NCBI GenBank assembly: GCA_964393405.1
Contig: CAYMTR010000003.1
Coordinates: 73,859 to 137,858, forward strand
Length of the DNA stretch: 64,000 bases
Source of the DNA: CAYMTR01 sp964393405
GTDB lineage: Bacteria; Bacteroidota; Bacteroidia; Bacteroidales; Prolixibacteraceae
Direction of reading: 5' to 3'
A model generated the notes under the pieces. The model saw nothing but the letters and a program-made list of their open reading frames with translations, searched no databases and was not told where the DNA came from. Positions 25,774 through 35,307 of the stretch are shown here, in pieces (the first letter of the stretch is position 1; each line of letters begins with the position of its first letter). The translations under genes and the position numbers were made by a program.

Positions 25774-26333
25774 TTTTTCGAATCAGTATTGCGCCATTCT
25801 GAATCTATCTTTTTTATAATATGTTCAGTCATTGGATTTTTCTCTTCTTTGTATTCAGATTTAAGCGATGCCAGAAAAAAAGTTGCGGTCACATTCCATA
25901 TTGCTGCTCTAAACCCGTTTCGATATTCTCTCAATAAATCATATGGAGTTTTATCGAATTCGCGATCTATTAATTTTAAAAGAAGACGACCTTGTCTTGG
26001 AGTTAATCCACCAAGTAAATGAAAATACTTTTCTTTCATGTGATTCTCACACCACTTTAAATATTCTTTTTTTCTATCACCTTCGTATAAATAAGTTTCT
26101 GAATTAATTCTGTCGTATTCTTTTCTTATGATTATTAAAAGAGGATACACCTTTCTTAAATCCTGTTCAAGTATCTTATATTTTTTTTCTTCGTTTTTAT
26201 TTTTGAATTCGTATTCCTTAATTACTGTAATTTCATCCAATTCAAAAGAGGGTATATATTGATTTAATGAGTCCTGAGACTGGGCGATATAAGGAATAAA
26301 ACTAAGTAGTATTATAAATTTCAACAGTTTCAT
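25770..26333 (-). CDS. DUF4294-family exported protein
   Basis: The 187 residues start with a signal peptide (MKLLKFIILLSFIPYIAQSQ) and then a basic, helix-rich region. It contains KKYKILEQDLRKVYPL, WCENHMKEKYF, the conserved GGLTPRQGRLLLKLIDREF and TPYDLLREYRNGFRA, typical of a Bacteroidota-restricted family. No function is known. It faces the BadF-type kinase gene and diverges from the secreted beta-sandwich gene across a motif-rich gap. Confidence 0.8.
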   Translation of the reverse strand: MKLLKFIILLSFIPYIAQSQDSLNQYIPSFELDEITVIKEYEFKNKNEEKKYKILEQDLRKVYPLLIIIRKEYDRINSETYLYEGDRKKEYLKWCENHMKEKYFHLLGGLTPRQGRLLLKLIDREFDKTPYDLLREYRNGFRAAIWNVTATFFLASLKSEYKEEKNPMTEHIIKKIDSEWRNTDSKN

Positions 26334-26401
26334 TTCGGGTTTAAAGATAGCATTTATTATATAAAGAGAATCTATTTTTGATTGTGAAGCTTCAGTTTGG
26401 A

Positions 26402-26565
26402 TGTGACGAACGTCAATATTGTTTACATGAATGGATGAATTTCTTAGACGAACGATAATTTAGAATAATTTCAAATTGTAGAAAATTTGTAAAAATTATT
26501 TATTTACAAGTCGTTGAGTTAAACATAGTTTCAATTGACGAATGGCTCCAGGGGTGTGACGAACG
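26402..26565 (+). repeat. Four copies of a GACGAACG-like word in a divergent promoter region
   Basis: TGTGACGAACG occurs exactly at 26402-26412 and 26555-26565. GACGAACG occurs again at 26447-26454, and GACGAATG at 26537-26544. All four are in the same orientation; centre spacings of 42 and 21 bp between neighbours equal whole helical turns. The region lies between the DUF4294 gene and the secreted protein gene, with an AraC-type regulator just beyond, so these could be operator sites. The rest of the 341-bp gap holds no gene. Confidence 0.5.
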
Positions 26566-26674
26566 AGTCTTTTGCTTCCATGAAGTGATGTTTCATGTGA
26601 TTTTTTTTTTAATTTTATAGTAAATGATTTTTTTATCATTTTCTGGGAGTTTAAAAAATTAGTGGGTGAGTAAG

Positions 26675-27451
26675 ATGGATAGGCTGATAATCATATTTCT
26701 TTTTCTCGTTGCAAGTATGGAAGTATTTGCAAGCGGTAATAATAACGAAATATACAATGCTAGTCCGGCAGTTAGGAACACTCTTCAATATGGTTTCGAT
26801 CAAGTATATTCAACTGAGATAATTGAGCAAGCTAATTTTTCTGATGATTTTAATTTACCAAAATTGCGTACATTCTGGAATATCAATAGTGGTGAAATAA
26901 ATTTCACACTTAACGAAAGGCCCGGCTATTTAAGATTAAAATCTACAAAAGAGAAATCAATAGAATCTTTAAAAATTCAGAATACTATTTCACAAAAGAT
27001 ACAGAAAAACATCATTGGGGAAGCCGTGAGCTATATAGATTTATCAAATCTTAACGAAGGTTCGCTTACGGGCTTATATTTTAAAGAAGAAAAAATTAAC
27101 TATATAGGAATTAGAGTAATAGGAGGTAAGAACTTTTTAGTTTCAGAGGTTAGCGGAAAAGAATCAAAAAGGGTTGAGATTACTGATAATGCATTGATGT
27201 TGAGGGTGAATATAGATAATTTGGTTTGCTGGTTTGAGTATAGTGTTGATGGATTCAATTTCAGTGAATTAGGTTCCGGTTTTCAAATCAAGCAGAAGGA
27301 AGGAACAGATAATTATGTTGGGATATTTTGTATTAATAGCCAGCAGGAAGGCGGAGTAGTTGATGTTGACTGGTTCTATTTCAAGCCAACTACTGAAATT
27401 TCCACACAATTCGCAGAGACAGGGGGAAAGATAATTAACCCCACTTTATAA
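26675..27451 (+). CDS. Secreted beta-sandwich protein resembling the C-terminal domain of GH43 beta-xylosidases
   Basis: From the ATG at 26675 the protein has a signal peptide (MDRLIIIFLFLVASMEVFAS). A single domain of about 190 residues follows. It has the pattern FSDDFNLPKLRTFWNI, PGYLRLKS, SLTGLYF, a FEYSVDGFNFSELG strand and a final DVDWFYF, as in the concanavalin-like GH43_C2/DUF1349 module. The catalytic five-bladed propeller is missing, so it is at most a glycan-binding protein. A GTG at 26666 is a weaker start. A terminator follows. Confidence 0.65.
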   Translation: MDRLIIIFLFLVASMEVFASGNNNEIYNASPAVRNTLQYGFDQVYSTEIIEQANFSDDFNLPKLRTFWNINSGEINFTLNERPGYLRLKSTKEKSIESLKIQNTISQKIQKNIIGEAVSYIDLSNLNEGSLTGLYFKEEKINYIGIRVIGGKNFLVSEVSGKESKRVEITDNALMLRVNIDNLVCWFEYSVDGFNFSELGSGFQIKQKEGTDNYVGIFCINSQQEGGVVDVDWFYFKPTTEISTQFAETGGKIINPTL

Positions 27452-27472
27452 AAGAGAGGAATTTTAAAGGGG

Positions 27473-27503
27473 AAGGCTATTCTAGTAGGATAGCCTTTAT
27501 TTT
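27473..27503 (+). terminator. Terminator after the beta-sandwich protein gene
   Basis: AAGGCTATTCT pairs with the 3' arm ending GGATAGCCTT (27473-27497), 11 pairs including one G-U with a 3-nt loop, followed by a T-rich run. Confidence 0.85.
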
Positions 27504-27581
27504 TTATATCCTTTTTTAAATTTGTATTTTTAGGTTTTTTATAATCGCATTTTCATAAAAAAGTTTTTAAAATCCTCAAGA

Positions 27582-28466
27582 TTGGAGCTGTTTAAAAATA
27601 TACCTGTTTATAGTTTGCAGTCGTTTAGCATGCCAGCTAAGAAGAGTCAGCAATTTCAGGCGGAAATCTTTGATGCAAACCGACATTTTGAAGTAAAATA
27701 TCCACACAGACATGATTTTTTTGAAGTTCTCTACATTGCTAAAGGCTCAGGATTTCATGTGATTGATAATAACAAGTATGATATTAAACCCCCTTGTGTT
27801 TTCTTTCTTTCACCGGGACAAGCCCACAAACTTGAATTATCAAAAGATATTGACGGCTATATTTTTATCTTCAATCCCGAATTCTACCTGATTGATAAAT
27901 CTAATCAGAACAAGCTGATTGAATTTCCTTTCTTTTATACTATTCTTCAGAATAATCCACCCTTGCTATTATATGCATTTGAAAATGTGAAATTTATAGA
28001 AGGGCTTTTTTTTAAAGCTGTAAATGAAACTTTAAAGGAAGAAGGGGGATCTGTTGAATTGATGCGTTCCATTTTAGATCTTATTTTAACTTTCTGCGCT
28101 TTATTATATCCTGTCGATTATAGTTTTAAAAATATTGGCAAGAGTCATATGCTAATTAAGAAATTCTATCAAATATTGGAAGAAAATTTTTACAAGAACC
28201 TCCCGATAAATAAATACGCAGATATGCTGGCAGTCACGCCAAATCATTTGACACAAACTTTAAGAATGTTTACCGGACGTACTTCAATTGAAATTGTTAA
28301 ATCAAAGCAAATTTTAGAGGTTAAGAGATTACTCACACATACAAATTTGAATATAAGTGAGATTGCCTCTCAAATGAATTTTGCTGATCAATCTTACTTT
28401 TCGAAATTTTTTAAAAGAGAAACAGGTTTGTCGCCCCATTCATTCAGGCAAATGAATCAGAAATGA
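27582..28466 (+). CDS. AraC-family transcriptional regulator with N-terminal cupin domain
   Basis: The 294 residues contain an AraC-type cupin (about 35-130, with HRHDFFEVLYI and PGQAHKLELS) and two C-terminal helix-turn-helix motifs (about 195-290, YADMLAVTPNHLTQTL and ISEIASQMNFADQSYFSKFF). I take the TTG at 27582 as start because the early residues KNIPVYSLQSF match the conserved opening of related Bacteroidota regulators; the next ATG is at 27630. It may control the neighbouring divergent genes; the ligand is unknown. Confidence 0.88.
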   Translation: MELFKNIPVYSLQSFSMPAKKSQQFQAEIFDANRHFEVKYPHRHDFFEVLYIAKGSGFHVIDNNKYDIKPPCVFFLSPGQAHKLELSKDIDGYIFIFNPEFYLIDKSNQNKLIEFPFFYTILQNNPPLLLYAFENVKFIEGLFFKAVNETLKEEGGSVELMRSILDLILTFCALLYPVDYSFKNIGKSHMLIKKFYQILEENFYKNLPINKYADMLAVTPNHLTQTLRMFTGRTSIEIVKSKQILEVKRLLTHTNLNISEIASQMNFADQSYFSKFFKRETGLSPHSFRQMNQK

Positions 28467-28734
28467 AACTTTCAAAAGAAGCATTCAATTTTTTAATAAT
28501 AATTCTTTCCGACACATGAAATTGACATCCTTAATACTATATAGGTTGAATGGCTAAACTGTTGTATTATAATTGTCTTGTTTTAGTCATGTTTTAGTAC
28601 TCTTTTTGAAATCTTTGAAAATTACCTAAAATTGCTGTTTTATTACTCTAATATGAATGAATAATTTAGTTGCTTTGTATAATCTTTTATAGGCGTGAAT
28701 TTTAAAATTTAAATAAATCAAAAATTTAAATAGT

Positions 28735-30213
28735 ATGTCAAATTATTTCAATTCAATTCCTTTGCGTGTTCAATTAGATCAGCTAGGAAAATGTGATTTC
28801 ATGGATAACTCTGAATTTTCAAACGGAGTAGATAAATTAAAAGGTAAGAAAATTGTTATTTTAGGTTGTGGAGCTCAGGGTTTTGCTCAAGGCTTAAATA
28901 TGAGAGACAGTGGACTCGACATTTCATATGCTTTAAGGAAAATTGAAATTGATGAAAAACAAATTTCTTATGTAAACGCATCTGAAAATGGATTTAAGGT
29001 AGGTACTTTTGAAGAGATTATTCCTACTGCGGATCTCGTTTTGAACCTAACACCAGACAAGTATCATACACCTGTTGTAAACGCAGCAATGCCTCTTATG
29101 AAGAAGGGATCATGTCTTTCATATTCTCATGGTTTTAACATTGTTGAAGAAGGCATTCAGATTCGTCCTGACATTACAGTTATTATGGTTGCACCCAAGT
29201 CTCCGGCATCTGAAGTAAGAGCTGAATTTCTTAGAGGTTTTGGAGTTCCTACATTAATTGCAGTGCATAGAGAAAATGATCCAAATGGTGACGGACTTGA
29301 AATAGCTAAAGCATATTGTGTTGCTACCGGAGGTCATAAAGCAGGTGTTTTACATTCTTCTTTTGTGGCTGAAGTGAAGTCAGACCTTATGGGAGAACAA
29401 ACAATACTTTGTGGAGTATTACAGTCAGCTTCATTATTGTGTTTTGATAAAATGATTGAAAAAGGTATTAATCCTGAATATGCTTCAAAATTTGTTCAAC
29501 ACGGATGGGAAGTAGTTACAGAAGCTTTAAAGCTTGGTGGTATTACTCATATGATGGATCGTTTAAGTAATCCAGCAAAAGTAGAATGTTACAAGCTTTC
29601 TGATGAACTTAAAAGAATTATGCGTCCTCTTTATGAGAAACATATGGACAACATCATGAGTGGTGTTTTCTCTTCGACAATGATGGAAGACTGGAAAGTA
29701 GGCGATAAGGATTTACTAAAATGGAGAGCAGCAACAGCAGAAACAGCGTTTGAAAAAACTCCTGCAGCTGCTACTGAAATAAGTGAACAAGAATACTTTG
29801 ATAAAGGAACTTTAATGGTTGCTTTTATTAAAGCCGGAGTTGAATTGGCGTTTGAAGTAATGACTGAAACAGGCATTAAAGCAGAATCAGCTTATTATGA
29901 ATCACTTCATGAAACACCTCTTATTGCAAATACTATTGCAAGGAAGAAGTTATATGAAATGAACCGCGTTATTTCAGATACCGCTGAATATGGTTGTTAT
30001 TTGTTTGATCATGCATGCAGACCATTATTGGCTGATTTCATGAGCAAAATTGATGTAAATGTTATAGGTAAAAATTATAACGAAGGCAAAGACGGTCATG
30101 TTGATAATTTAGAACTTATTGCAATAAATGAAGAAATCCGCTATCATGAAGTAGAAATAGTTGGAGCTGAATTGAGAAGTGCAATGGAAGCAATGAAAGC
30201 AATTATTAATTAG
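28735..30213 (+). CDS. ilvC: Ketol-acid reductoisomerase, class II
   Basis: IlvC converts acetolactate to dihydroxy-isovalerate with NADPH and Mg. The 492-residue length identifies the class II form with a duplicated C-terminal knotted domain. Visible are the Rossmann motif LGCGAQGFAQGLNMRDSG, GHKAGVLHSSFVAEVKSDLMGEQ and the second-domain ESLHETPLIAN. In the cofactor loop YALRKIEIDEKQ the position that is Arg76 in E. coli appears to be Gln, so cofactor preference is open. The gene stands alone, 20 kb from ilvDBN, with no visible leader peptide. Confidence 0.95.
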   Translation: MSNYFNSIPLRVQLDQLGKCDFMDNSEFSNGVDKLKGKKIVILGCGAQGFAQGLNMRDSGLDISYALRKIEIDEKQISYVNASENGFKVGTFEEIIPTADLVLNLTPDKYHTPVVNAAMPLMKKGSCLSYSHGFNIVEEGIQIRPDITVIMVAPKSPASEVRAEFLRGFGVPTLIAVHRENDPNGDGLEIAKAYCVATGGHKAGVLHSSFVAEVKSDLMGEQTILCGVLQSASLLCFDKMIEKGINPEYASKFVQHGWEVVTEALKLGGITHMMDRLSNPAKVECYKLSDELKRIMRPLYEKHMDNIMSGVFSSTMMEDWKVGDKDLLKWRAATAETAFEKTPAAATEISEQEYFDKGTLMVAFIKAGVELAFEVMTETGIKAESAYYESLHETPLIANTIARKKLYEMNRVISDTAEYGCYLFDHACRPLLADFMSKIDVNVIGKNYNEGKDGHVDNLELIAINEEIRYHEVEIVGAELRSAMEAMKAIIN

Positions 30214-30231
30214 AACGATATATAAGTATTT

Positions 30232-30266
30232 AAAAAGCCCCATCTACATCAGATGGGGCTTTTTTA
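30232..30266. terminator. Bidirectional terminator between ilvC and miaB
   Basis: AAAAAGCCCCATCT (30232-30245) and its perfect complement (30251-30264) form a 14-bp stem with a 5-nt loop and T-tract. The flanking A-run serves the convergent miaB gene. Confidence 0.93.
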
Positions 30267-30267
30267 T

Positions 30268-31590
30268 TTAAATTTCCACCCCAATCAATGTGGTTTGAGT
30301 ACATCTTTCAATCCTTACCTTAACAAAGTCGCCAATTTTTGTATTTTGAGAAGGGAAAACTACGACCTTGTTTTGTTGAGTCCTGCCATAAAATTCTTCT
30401 TTAGATTTCTTTGATAAACCCTCGACCAGAACTTCAAATACTTTACCAATATCTTTTTTATTGTTTTCAAGAGATATTCTACTTTGCAATTTGATAATTC
30501 TTTCGAGCCTTTCAGATTTTATTTCTTCTGGAACATCATCCTTAAGATGTTTAGCAGCATAGGTTCCGGGTCTTTCAGAATATTTGAACATGAAAGCAGA
30601 ATCAAATTTGACGATTTCCATAAGAGATAAAGTATCGAGAAAATCTTCTTCTGTTTCAGAGCTAAATCCGCAAAAAACATCAGTGCTAAGCCCACAGTCA
30701 GGTATGATGGTTTTAATTGCTTCAATCCTCTTTAAATACCATTCTCGGTCATATTTACGATTCATTAAATTAAGAATTTTTGTGCTTCCTGCTTGAAATG
30801 GTAAATGGATATGATTGCAGATATTAGAATGTTCAGAAATTACTTTTAAAAGTTTATCCGAGATATCCTTTGGATGCGAAGTTGTAAATCTTATACGCAT
30901 TTCCGGTCGATTTTCTGCTATCATTTTGAGCAGGTCTGGAAATCTTACATTTTTACGGTCGTCAATTTCCCATTTATATGAATTAACATTCTGTCCGAGT
31001 AATGTTACTTCCTTATACCCACTTTTGTATAGGTCATTAACCTCATTAAGAATGTCGTTATAATCACGACTACGTTCTCTTCCTCTTGTATAAGGAACGA
31101 TGCAATATGTACAGAAATTATTACATCCGCGTGTTATTGAGACAAATCCGGTAACTGAATTTTTATTTATTCGAGCTGGAATAAGATTGTCGTATGTTTC
31201 ATTGGTTGTCAGCTCTACGTTTATAGCTTCTTCTCCATTTTTGGCCTTATCGACAAGATAAGGCAGATCCCTGTATGAATCGGGGCCGGCAACTATGTCT
31301 ACAACTTTCTTCTCAATTAACTCGTGAGCTAATCTTTCAGCCATACAACCTATCATTCCTATTAATAGATTTTTATTTTTCTTTTTATAAGAATTGAAAA
31401 GGTTAAGTCTGCCCCATATTCTTTGTTCGGCATTATCTCTTACTGAGCATGTATTTAGCAATATTATGTCCGCCTCTTTTTCATTTTCTGTTAATTCATA
31501 ATCAACACTTGATAAAATCGCTGCTACAACCTCACTATCTGCCACATTCATTTGGCATCCGTATGTTTCTATATAAAATTTCTTAGTCAT
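30268..31590 (-). CDS. miaB: tRNA-2-methylthio-N6-dimethylallyladenosine synthase
   Basis: MiaB is a radical-SAM methylthiotransferase acting on position 37 of tRNAs. The 440 residues have the N-terminal UPF0004 domain with cluster Cys (YGCQMNVADSE, NTCSVRDNAEQR, GMIGCMAERL), the radical-SAM motif CNNFCTYCIVP (about 158-165) and a C-terminal TRAM domain. The gene is monocistronic and converges with ilvC. Confidence 0.95.
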   Translation of the reverse strand: MTKKFYIETYGCQMNVADSEVVAAILSSVDYELTENEKEADIILLNTCSVRDNAEQRIWGRLNLFNSYKKKNKNLLIGMIGCMAERLAHELIEKKVVDIVAGPDSYRDLPYLVDKAKNGEEAINVELTTNETYDNLIPARINKNSVTGFVSITRGCNNFCTYCIVPYTRGRERSRDYNDILNEVNDLYKSGYKEVTLLGQNVNSYKWEIDDRKNVRFPDLLKMIAENRPEMRIRFTTSHPKDISDKLLKVISEHSNICNHIHLPFQAGSTKILNLMNRKYDREWYLKRIEAIKTIIPDCGLSTDVFCGFSSETEEDFLDTLSLMEIVKFDSAFMFKYSERPGTYAAKHLKDDVPEEIKSERLERIIKLQSRISLENNKKDIGKVFEVLVEGLSKKSKEEFYGRTQQNKVVVFPSQNTKIGDFVKVRIERCTQTTLIGVEI

Positions 31591-31723
31591 CTGATTTAAA
31601 ATTGAGTGGCAAATTTAATTTAGATTTACCAATAAACATTATTCTGATAGAAAACGTTCATCTTTATAATAAGAATTTCATTTTAATAGTATTCAAAAAA
31701 TAAGATAAATCTTGCATATGGAC

Positions 31724-31751
31724 AATAAAAAAGGCTCCAAAAGGAGCCTTT
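31724..31751 (-). terminator. Terminator after floA
   Basis: On the minus strand AAAGGCTCC (31751-31743) pairs with GGAGCCTTT (31738-31730) around TTTT, followed by a T-run, 22 bp after the floA stop. Confidence 0.88.
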
Positions 31752-31772
31752 GATTTTCGTTGGTCATTATAA

Positions 31773-32750
31773 TTATTCCTTCTTCTTGGGTTGATCTCCC
31801 GAGATGGAATCTCTCATATTAGTGTCGGATTCAATATTTTTAAATTTCATATAATCCATTATTCCTAAATTTCCTGAACGGAAAGCTTCCGAAATTGCCA
31901 GTGGAATTTGTGCTTCAGCTTCGATTACTTTAGCTCTTGCTTCTTGGGCTTTAGCTTTCATTTCCTGTTCAACAGCAACAGCCATTGCTCTTCTTTCTTC
32001 GGCTTTTGCTTGTGCAATATTCTTATCAGCTTCAGCTTGGTCCATTTGAAGGTAAGCACCTATGTTTTTACCTATGTCAATATCTGCTATATCAATTGAA
32101 AGAATTTCAAACGCTGTTCCAGCGTCAAGTCCTTTTTCTAATACAACTTTTGATATTGAATCAGGGTTCTCAAGGACAGATTTATGAGATTGAGAAGATC
32201 CAATCGAAGAAACGATGCCTTCACCAACCCTGGCTAAAACAGTTTCTTCTCCAGCACCTCCTACAAGTTGTTTGATACTGGCACGAACAGTAACCCGCGC
32301 TTTACAAATCAACTGAATTCCATCCTTTGCAACGGCGGATACAGGAGGAGTATTGATAACCTTTGGATTAACAGACATTCTTACTGCTTCAAGAACATCC
32401 CTACCTGCAAGGTCAATTGCAGTAGCCATCTTGAAAGATAAATCGATATTTGCTTTTTCAGCAGAAACAAGAGCGTGAACAACATTTTCAACATGCCCAC
32501 CTGCAAGAAAGTGAGCTTCTAACTCATCTCTTTTTACTGTCGCTAAACCAGCTTTATGAGCTTCAATCATTGCCCTGACTATTGTTCCGGGTGGTACTTT
32601 TCTGAATCGCATAAGGAACAACTGTAAAAGTGAAATCCTTACACCTGATACTAAAGCTGAAAACCATATCCCTATTGGAACAAAATAGAGAAGTATGAAA
32701 AGCAAAATTATTGCACCGATGATTATCAGCATTGATGTTAATTGAATCAT
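31773..32750 (-). CDS. floA: Flotillin-like membrane-scaffold protein FloA
   Basis: The 325-residue UPF0365 protein has an N-terminal membrane hairpin (ILLFILLYFVPIGIWFSALV). A SPFH/flotillin region follows with GTIVRAMIEAHKAGL and an AKAEERRAMAVAVEQEMKA coiled-coil near the C-terminus. Flotillins organise functional membrane microdomains. It follows an NfeD gene by 6 bp; the NfeD-FloA pair is conserved in many bacteria. Confidence 0.93.
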   Translation of the reverse strand: MIQLTSMLIIIGAIILLFILLYFVPIGIWFSALVSGVRISLLQLFLMRFRKVPPGTIVRAMIEAHKAGLATVKRDELEAHFLAGGHVENVVHALVSAEKANIDLSFKMATAIDLAGRDVLEAVRMSVNPKVINTPPVSAVAKDGIQLICKARVTVRASIKQLVGGAGEETVLARVGEGIVSSIGSSQSHKSVLENPDSISKVVLEKGLDAGTAFEILSIDIADIDIGKNIGAYLQMDQAEADKNIAQAKAEERRAMAVAVEQEMKAKAQEARAKVIEAEAQIPLAISEAFRSGNLGIMDYMKFKNIESDTNMRDSISGDQPKKKE

Positions 32751-32756
32751 GATTTA

Positions 32757-33224
32757 TTATTTTAAGGGTTCTATAATTACGTTATTTCCTTCAATCTTTA
32801 GAACTTTAATTTTTGTGTGAGGGTCAACAAAAATTCCGTTAGTTCGGACTTCCAAAGTTATTCCATTTATTTTGGCCTTGCCTGCAGGCGCAAGACGACC
32901 GATTGTTTCTCCAATATCTCCCGGTTTAACTAAATCGTCTTCAACGTTTTTCATTTTACCATCAATATCTGTTTCGAGCATCATAGGCTTAACTGCTTTC
33001 CCTTTAAAAATGAAATACAAAAATAAGGGAACAATAATTAAAATAGCTGATAATGTTATAATTCCAATTAGCGTCCCAAAAAATTTGAAGGCCAAAAAGA
33101 CACAAATTGAAAAAGATATCAAGCAACCAATACCGGCAATGGATATTCCAGGAATTAGTAAGAACTCAACTATCAGTAAAATAATTCCTAATAAAAACAG
33201 TAATATTAAAGAAATGATTTTCAT
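32757..33224 (-). CDS. NfeD-like membrane protein
   Basis: The 155 residues have three to four hydrophobic helices (about 3-85) and a C-terminal OB-fold (about 95-155) with KPGDIGETIGRLAPAGKAKINGITLEVRT, given here as the family region rather than a fixed motif. It is the usual partner of FloA and precedes it by 6 bp on the same strand. Confidence 0.88.
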   Translation of the reverse strand: MKIISLILLFLLGIILLIVEFLLIPGISIAGIGCLISFSICVFLAFKFFGTLIGIITLSAILIIVPLFLYFIFKGKAVKPMMLETDIDGKMKNVEDDLVKPGDIGETIGRLAPAGKAKINGITLEVRTNGIFVDPHTKIKVLKIEGNNVIIEPLK

Positions 33225-33265
33225 TTTCTAATAGTTTATAGTGGTATAAAATGTTTCAGTTTTCA

Positions 33266-34729
33266 TTACTTCATATATTGTTTGGCTTCATTGAATGAAA
33301 GCTTTTTTCCATCTTTAAAGATAATAATAAATGCGTCTTTTATGCTTTCTTTTCTAACTTGGTCTTGTAGTTTTACAGCATCTTTGAAATTAGTCACTTC
33401 GCCAATTGTATAATAAGTTATTTTTTTCTCATCTGTGTAGGTGTCTATTTTCCTTAGAACAGATAATTTTTTAAACAAATTTTTGGAAGCTGGTGGTAAT
33501 TCAGTTTTAAAAGCACCGATTTGTATTTTATAAACTACTTCATTTTCCGGTTTTGTAATAATCTCATCTTCAATAGGAGTTTCAACTGTTAAGTCTTCTT
33601 GTTCTAAATTTTTCTCATTAACAATAATCGTTAAGGAGTCAGAAGTCTCTTTATTCTCAAATTCAAGTTCGGTTTTTTTAGTTTCAAGCGAAACTTGTAT
33701 TGAGTCATTTTCCTTTTTTATTTTGTTTCTTTCATCAACATGGATAGTCTGCCAAAAGGAATTTTCAGATTCCCTTGACTTTAGGAATTCATCATCTGTT
33801 AATCTTTTTAGATCAAAGATTTCTATTTCAAGACCAAGGACTTGATTTGACAATTGGTTTTTAATATCAAATGATTCAGCTGACTCATACTTTTTTCTTA
33901 ATTCATTAGTTTTTTCAACCAATGTTGTCAATTCTTTTGAATATTCCCATCCGTTAAGAAAATGGGATTTACCTTTTATCGTTCTGAATTGATTAAATTT
34001 TAAGTAAACTATCCCGGTTGATATATTAAAGTTAATTATTGAGTCTATCAGCTCTTGTGGTAAGGTTACAGTATCGAGTTTATTGTCTTTCAACAAAACG
34101 ATCTTGTCAGAAGAGGTAGATGTGTTTACATTTTCAACGGGGGTGTTTGTTTCAATAAAACCGTTAATGGGAGGTGTTGTTTCAGTGATAATTGAATCTG
34201 GCAGTTGGGTAGAGCTTATTATTGTATTCGTGTCTTTAGAAACAAGTGAATCTTTTGGTGTTGTTTCATAAGTTACTTTTTCAAAAGGGTTAATTCTTTT
34301 AATCGACAGCTTATGTAATTCCTTTACACCTGAATCCTTAATATCTCTCTTTTTTGCCTTATTAAGGAACATTTGATAGTATGAATTTGAAAGTTGAAAC
34401 TGATTTAAGGCATGATAGTTTTTTCCAATAAAGAAATTTATATCTAAAGGTACATCTCCCTTTGATGCTAATAAAAGAAGCTTTGAATTTTCAATGTTGA
34501 ATTGTCCTGTTTCAATAAAACATACTCCGAGGTAATATAAAATATTTTTATTGTCAGGATATTTCTTGTAGGCTTCCTGAAAATAAGGAAGAGCTTCAGT
34601 GAAATTTTGAGATTCAAATAATAATATTGCTTTTTCATTTTCATTTTGACCAAATGAATTTAATGAGATCAAAATGAAAACTAATATAGATAAGAAATTG
34701 TTTTTATGTATTATTTTATATTCTGTCAT
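33266..34729 (-). CDS. Exported TPR protein with C-terminal SPOR domain
   Basis: The 487 residues have an N-terminal hydrophobic segment (FLSILVFILISLNSFGQ). Two to three TPR-like repeats follow (about 30-135, for example FTEALPYFQEAYKKYPDN), then a Ser/Thr-rich and acidic linker with a predicted coiled region. A SPOR-type domain (about 405-480, VYKIQIGAFKTELPPASKN) ends the protein. SPOR domains bind septal peptidoglycan, so a periplasmic role at division is plausible. The final KKLSFNEAKQYM resembles the end of the amidase at 20.1 kb. No closer function is recognised. Confidence 0.75.
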   Translation of the reverse strand: MTEYKIIHKNNFLSILVFILISLNSFGQNENEKAILLFESQNFTEALPYFQEAYKKYPDNKNILYYLGVCFIETGQFNIENSKLLLLASKGDVPLDINFFIGKNYHALNQFQLSNSYYQMFLNKAKKRDIKDSGVKELHKLSIKRINPFEKVTYETTPKDSLVSKDTNTIISSTQLPDSIITETTPPINGFIETNTPVENVNTSTSSDKIVLLKDNKLDTVTLPQELIDSIINFNISTGIVYLKFNQFRTIKGKSHFLNGWEYSKELTTLVEKTNELRKKYESAESFDIKNQLSNQVLGLEIEIFDLKRLTDDEFLKSRESENSFWQTIHVDERNKIKKENDSIQVSLETKKTELEFENKETSDSLTIIVNEKNLEQEDLTVETPIEDEIITKPENEVVYKIQIGAFKTELPPASKNLFKKLSVLRKIDTYTDEKKITYYTIGEVTNFKDAVKLQDQVRKESIKDAFIIIFKDGKKLSFNEAKQYMK

Positions 34730-34845
34730 TTAAAGTAGGAAACGATGATTTGTTAAATTTAATAAATGTATCCGGCAAAAATAATTTTAAAGTAAGCAAT
34801 TTGACTAAATTTAATCGATAAATAAATTGTAAAAAAACAAAAACT

Positions 34846-35304
34846 ATGATTATACTTAAAATTGGTGATTTGGCTCCACAATTTACCGGGGTTAATCAAA
34901 ATAATGAAGAAATTTCATCATCAGATTTTAGAGGGAAGAAAGTTATTTTATACTTTTATCCCAAGGATAACACCTCAGGATGTACAGCTGAAGCCTGTAA
35001 TTTAAATGATAATTATCAATTCTGGATCAACAAAGGTTTTGAAGTGATAGGTGTCAGTCCTGATAGTAGTGCCTCACACAAAAAGTTTGCTGAAAAATAC
35101 AATCTAGGGTTTAACCTAATCGCTGACCCTGAAAAAAAGATTCTTGAATCTTATGGCGTATGGGGTGAGAAGAAAATGTACGGTAAATCTTATATGGGAG
35201 TATTAAGAACGACCTTTATAATCGATGAAAAAGGTTTAATAGTAGAAATAATTGAAAAAGTTGATACAAAAAATCATTCAGATCAAATTTTTAAAACGTT
35301 GTAA
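34846..35304 (+). CDS. bcp: Thioredoxin-dependent peroxiredoxin (BCP/PrxQ type)
   Basis: The enzyme reduces peroxides. The 152 residues contain the PrxQ motif FYPKDNTSGCTAEACNL with peroxidatic and resolving Cys five residues apart, and GVSPDSSASHKKFAEKY. recA starts 3 bp after the stop, indicating a bicistronic unit. Confidence 0.94.
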   Translation: MIILKIGDLAPQFTGVNQNNEEISSSDFRGKKVILYFYPKDNTSGCTAEACNLNDNYQFWINKGFEVIGVSPDSSASHKKFAEKYNLGFNLIADPEKKILESYGVWGEKKMYGKSYMGVLRTTFIIDEKGLIVEIIEKVDTKNHSDQIFKTL

Positions 35305-35307
35305 ATA

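Noticed and set aside
28467..28734. Leader peptide or attenuator before ilvC.
   Set aside because: No Val/Leu/Ile-rich short ORF and no terminator-like hairpin are present.
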